A stretch of DNA of 6,585 bases from Mariniphaga sp. (lineage in GTDB: Bacteria > Bacteroidota > Bacteroidia > Bacteroidales > Prolixibacteraceae). Under the pieces are notes generated by a model, which worked only from the letters and a program-made list of their open reading frames with translations, had not been told where the DNA came from and did no database searches. A program made the translations under genes and the position numbers. This document shows positions 5,215 through 6,585 of this stretch, piece after piece; within the stretch, counting starts at the first letter, position 1; each line of letters opens with the position of its first letter. Location: contig JANYLE010000026.1 in NCBI GenBank assembly GCA_025363795.1, positions 1 to 6,585 of the forward strand, given 5' to 3'.

Positions 5215-6015
5215 ATGATAGTTATGGCAAAAAAATATTTAGGCCAGCATTTCCTCATCGATAAAAACATTGCTAAAGATATAGTTGATAGTTTGAAAGC
5301 GACCAACCTTGACAGAATTCTTGAGATTGGTCCGGGCATGGGAGTATTGACGAATTATTTGCTTGAAAATAAAAATTTTGAGACTTACGTGATCGAAATT
5401 GACCACGAATCAGTTGAATATCTTCACAAAAACATTCCCCAACTCGAGAACCGGATTATTGAAGGTGACTTTTTAAAGATGGATTTGGCGACGGAGGTTT
5501 CGGCTAAACCGTTTGCCGTGATCGGTAACCTGCCATATAATATATCTTCACAAATATTTTTCAAAGTACTAGAGAACAAAGAGCTTATACCTGAAGTCGT
5601 TTGTATGCTCCAAAAAGAAGTTGCCCAACGGATTAGTTCCGGTCCTGGCTCCCGGGTTTACGGCATTTTAAGTGTTTTTCTTCAGGCATGGTATAATATT
5701 GAATATTTGTTCAGTGTCCCGGAATATGTTTTCGATCCCCCTCCAAAAGTGCAGTCGGCCGTGATAAGATTGACGGCCAACGGGAGAACTGAATTAGGTT
5801 GTGATGAAAAGCTTTTCTTTAAGGTTGTAAAACTAGCATTTAACCAAAGACGTAAAATGTTGCGGAATAGCATAAAAAGTTTCTCTCCTCGCATTGAAGA
5901 ACTTGATGCGGTTCTGTTAACACGTCGCCCGGAGCAACTTTCGGTAGAAGAGTTCATCGATTTGACCAACAATATTGAGAGATTATTGACTTCTGCCGAA
6001 CTTCCAATCGCTTAA
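5215..6015 (+). CDS. rsmA: 16S rRNA (adenine(1518)-N(6)/adenine(1519)-N(6))-dimethyltransferase RsmA (KsgA)
   Basis: This enzyme dimethylates two adjacent adenines in the helix 45 loop of 16S rRNA with S-adenosylmethionine, a late checkpoint in small-subunit assembly. The 266 residues carry the complete family set: KKYLGQHFLID (6-16), SAM-binding ILEIGPGMGVLT (35-46), the acidic VIEIDHE (59-65), GDFLKMD (84-90), catalytic NLPYNIS (105-111), MLQKEVAQRI (131-140), the VFDPPPKVQSAVI block (172-184) and FNQRRKMLRNSI (209-220). All key residues are present, so it should be active. Two starts are possible, ATG at 5215 and ATG at 5224 (MAKKYLGQHF). Neither has a Shine-Dalgarno site, and the second better resembles many homologues, while the first is kept as the longer frame. 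Loss of RsmA is classically linked to kasugamycin resistance. Its stop overlaps that of the converging MacB-like gene by 4 bp. Confidence 0.97.
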   Translation: MIVMAKKYLGQHFLIDKNIAKDIVDSLKATNLDRILEIGPGMGVLTNYLLENKNFETYVIEIDHESVEYLHKNIPQLENRIIEGDFLKMDLATEVSAKPFAVIGNLPYNISSQIFFKVLENKELIPEVVCMLQKEVAQRISSGPGSRVYGILSVFLQAWYNIEYLFSVPEYVFDPPPKVQSAVIRLTANGRTELGCDEKLFFKVVKLAFNQRRKMLRNSIKSFSPRIEELDAVLLTRRPEQLSVEEFIDLTNNIERLLTSAELPIA

Positions 6016-6585
6016 ACTGCGTTCATTGCAGTTACAGGATCAAGGTGGGCAGCTGTCCTGGCAGGAACCAAACCAGCGATCAATCCAATTACAACACTGA
6101 TCATCAATCCTGTAACAATATTTCCAACCGTAAGAATAAGGTTAAAGTCGAATGTCTTGCTGACAATAAACGTCAGTATATAGATAATCAGTAGTCCTAT
6201 AGCTCCGCCAATTAAGGAAAGGACGCTTGCCTCAAAAAGAAATTCGAGCAGAATAAATCTGCTTTTCGCACCGAGTGCCTTTTGCAGCCCGATAATTTTT
6301 GTTCGCTCTTTTACCGATACAAACATGATATTTGCGATTCCAAAACCGCCTACAAGGATTGCAAATCCTCCGATAATCCAACCAGCGACATTGAAAACCT
6401 TAAAAACGCTGTCGAGCTGACCTGAGATCAGGCTTACCTCATTCAAGGCGAAATCATTTTCAGCAGATGGTTTAATTCTCCTGACAGAACGCATTATCCC
6501 TTCCAACTCCTCAGTGAGACGTGATGCCGGAATATCCATTTTGCCTTTTACGATAATACTCTGACCCATTTCGAGGCGGGGATCT
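6012..6585 (-). CDS. MacB-like FtsX-family ABC transporter permease, C-terminal part; 5' end outside window
   Basis: The frame is open to the right edge (codons DPRLE precede the Met at 6569), so that Met is probably internal. About 190 residues are visible. They include the end of the periplasmic domain (through about residue 55 from that Met) and a TM helix VAGWIIGGFAILVGGFGIAN. The MacB/FtsX coupling signature VSVKERTKIIGLQKALGAKS follows. Two more TM segments (about 108-137 and 148-170) come next, then the typical ending PARTAAHLDPVTAMNAV. This matches the C-terminal FtsX domain of MacB-type permeases, which work with an ATPase in mechanotransmission-driven export of peptides, antibiotics or other periplasmic substrates. 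The substrate cannot be deduced. An N-terminal fused ATPase domain, as in MacB proper, cannot be ruled out because the 5' end is missing. The gene converges on rsmA with no room for a terminator in the junction. Confidence 0.85.
   Translation of the reverse strand, partial: DPRLEMGQSIIVKGKMDIPASRLTEELEGIMRSVRRIKPSAENDFALNEVSLISGQLDSVFKVFNVAGWIIGGFAILVGGFGIANIMFVSVKERTKIIGLQKALGAKSRFILLEFLFEASVLSLIGGAIGLLIIYILTFIVSKTFDFNLILTVGNIVTGLMISVVIGLIAGLVPARTAAHLDPVTAMNAV

Noticed and set aside
5058..5264. 68-codon + strand frame over the divergent spacer and the rsmA start
   Set aside because: It covers the promoter region and reads rsmA in another frame; there is no recognisable protein.
5682..5972. 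96-codon minus-strand frame inside rsmA
   Set aside because: It is antisense to conserved rsmA motifs, including the PPPKV and QRRK blocks.

Overview
The window looks like chromosomal DNA of a member of the Bacteroidota, probably class Bacteroidia. Three points support this. Coding and spacer sequence are AT-leaning. Start codons lack Shine-Dalgarno sequences. Four spacers carry perfect matches to the Bacteroidota sigma-factor -7 element TAnnTTTG, and in three of them the match is the identical octamer TACTTTTG. The gene content (fused GshAB, ammonia-dependent AsnA, lone LolC/E-type and MacB-type permeases) fits this group. No phage, insertion sequence, CRISPR array or recognisable undescribed multi-gene system is visible.

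Layout from left to right: (1) 1-908 (+), the 3' part of a bifunctional glutamate-cysteine ligase/glutathione synthetase. (2) 968-2050 (+), an Acr3 arsenite efflux permease only 59 bp downstream, with no terminator or convincing promoter between, so the two may form a thiol/arsenite-resistance transcription unit. (3) 2051-2212, a short Cys/His-rich reading frame in the same frame as acr3 and separated from it only by the TAG stop. It runs into a bidirectional terminator at 2167-2210. (4) 2225-2298 (-), tRNA-Arg(TCT), whose likely promoter lies inside the terminator of the next gene. (5) 2374-3408 (-), asnA, with a probable promoter about 180 bp upstream and a palindrome at its predicted start point. 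(6) 3676-4938 (-), a LolC/LolE-type permease with a GTG start. (7) A 276-bp divergent spacer with promoters for both neighbours. (8) 5215-6015 (+), rsmA/ksgA. (9) 6012-6585 (-), the C-terminal part of a MacB-like permease, converging on rsmA with a 4-bp overlap at the shared palindrome TTAA.

How the genes work together: GshAB makes glutathione, which can chelate As(III) or serve as reductant for some arsenate reductases, and Acr3 exports As(III). tRNA-Arg, AsnA and RsmA are translation or amino-acid supply functions, each apparently in its own transcription unit. The two permeases belong to the FtsX/MacB superfamily (lipoprotein release or efflux) but have no ATPase partner in the window. The points most worth checking are regulatory: the tRNA promoter nested in the asnA terminator, the palindrome at the asnA start point, the back-to-back permease/rsmA promoters, and the in-frame Cys/His tail behind acr3.
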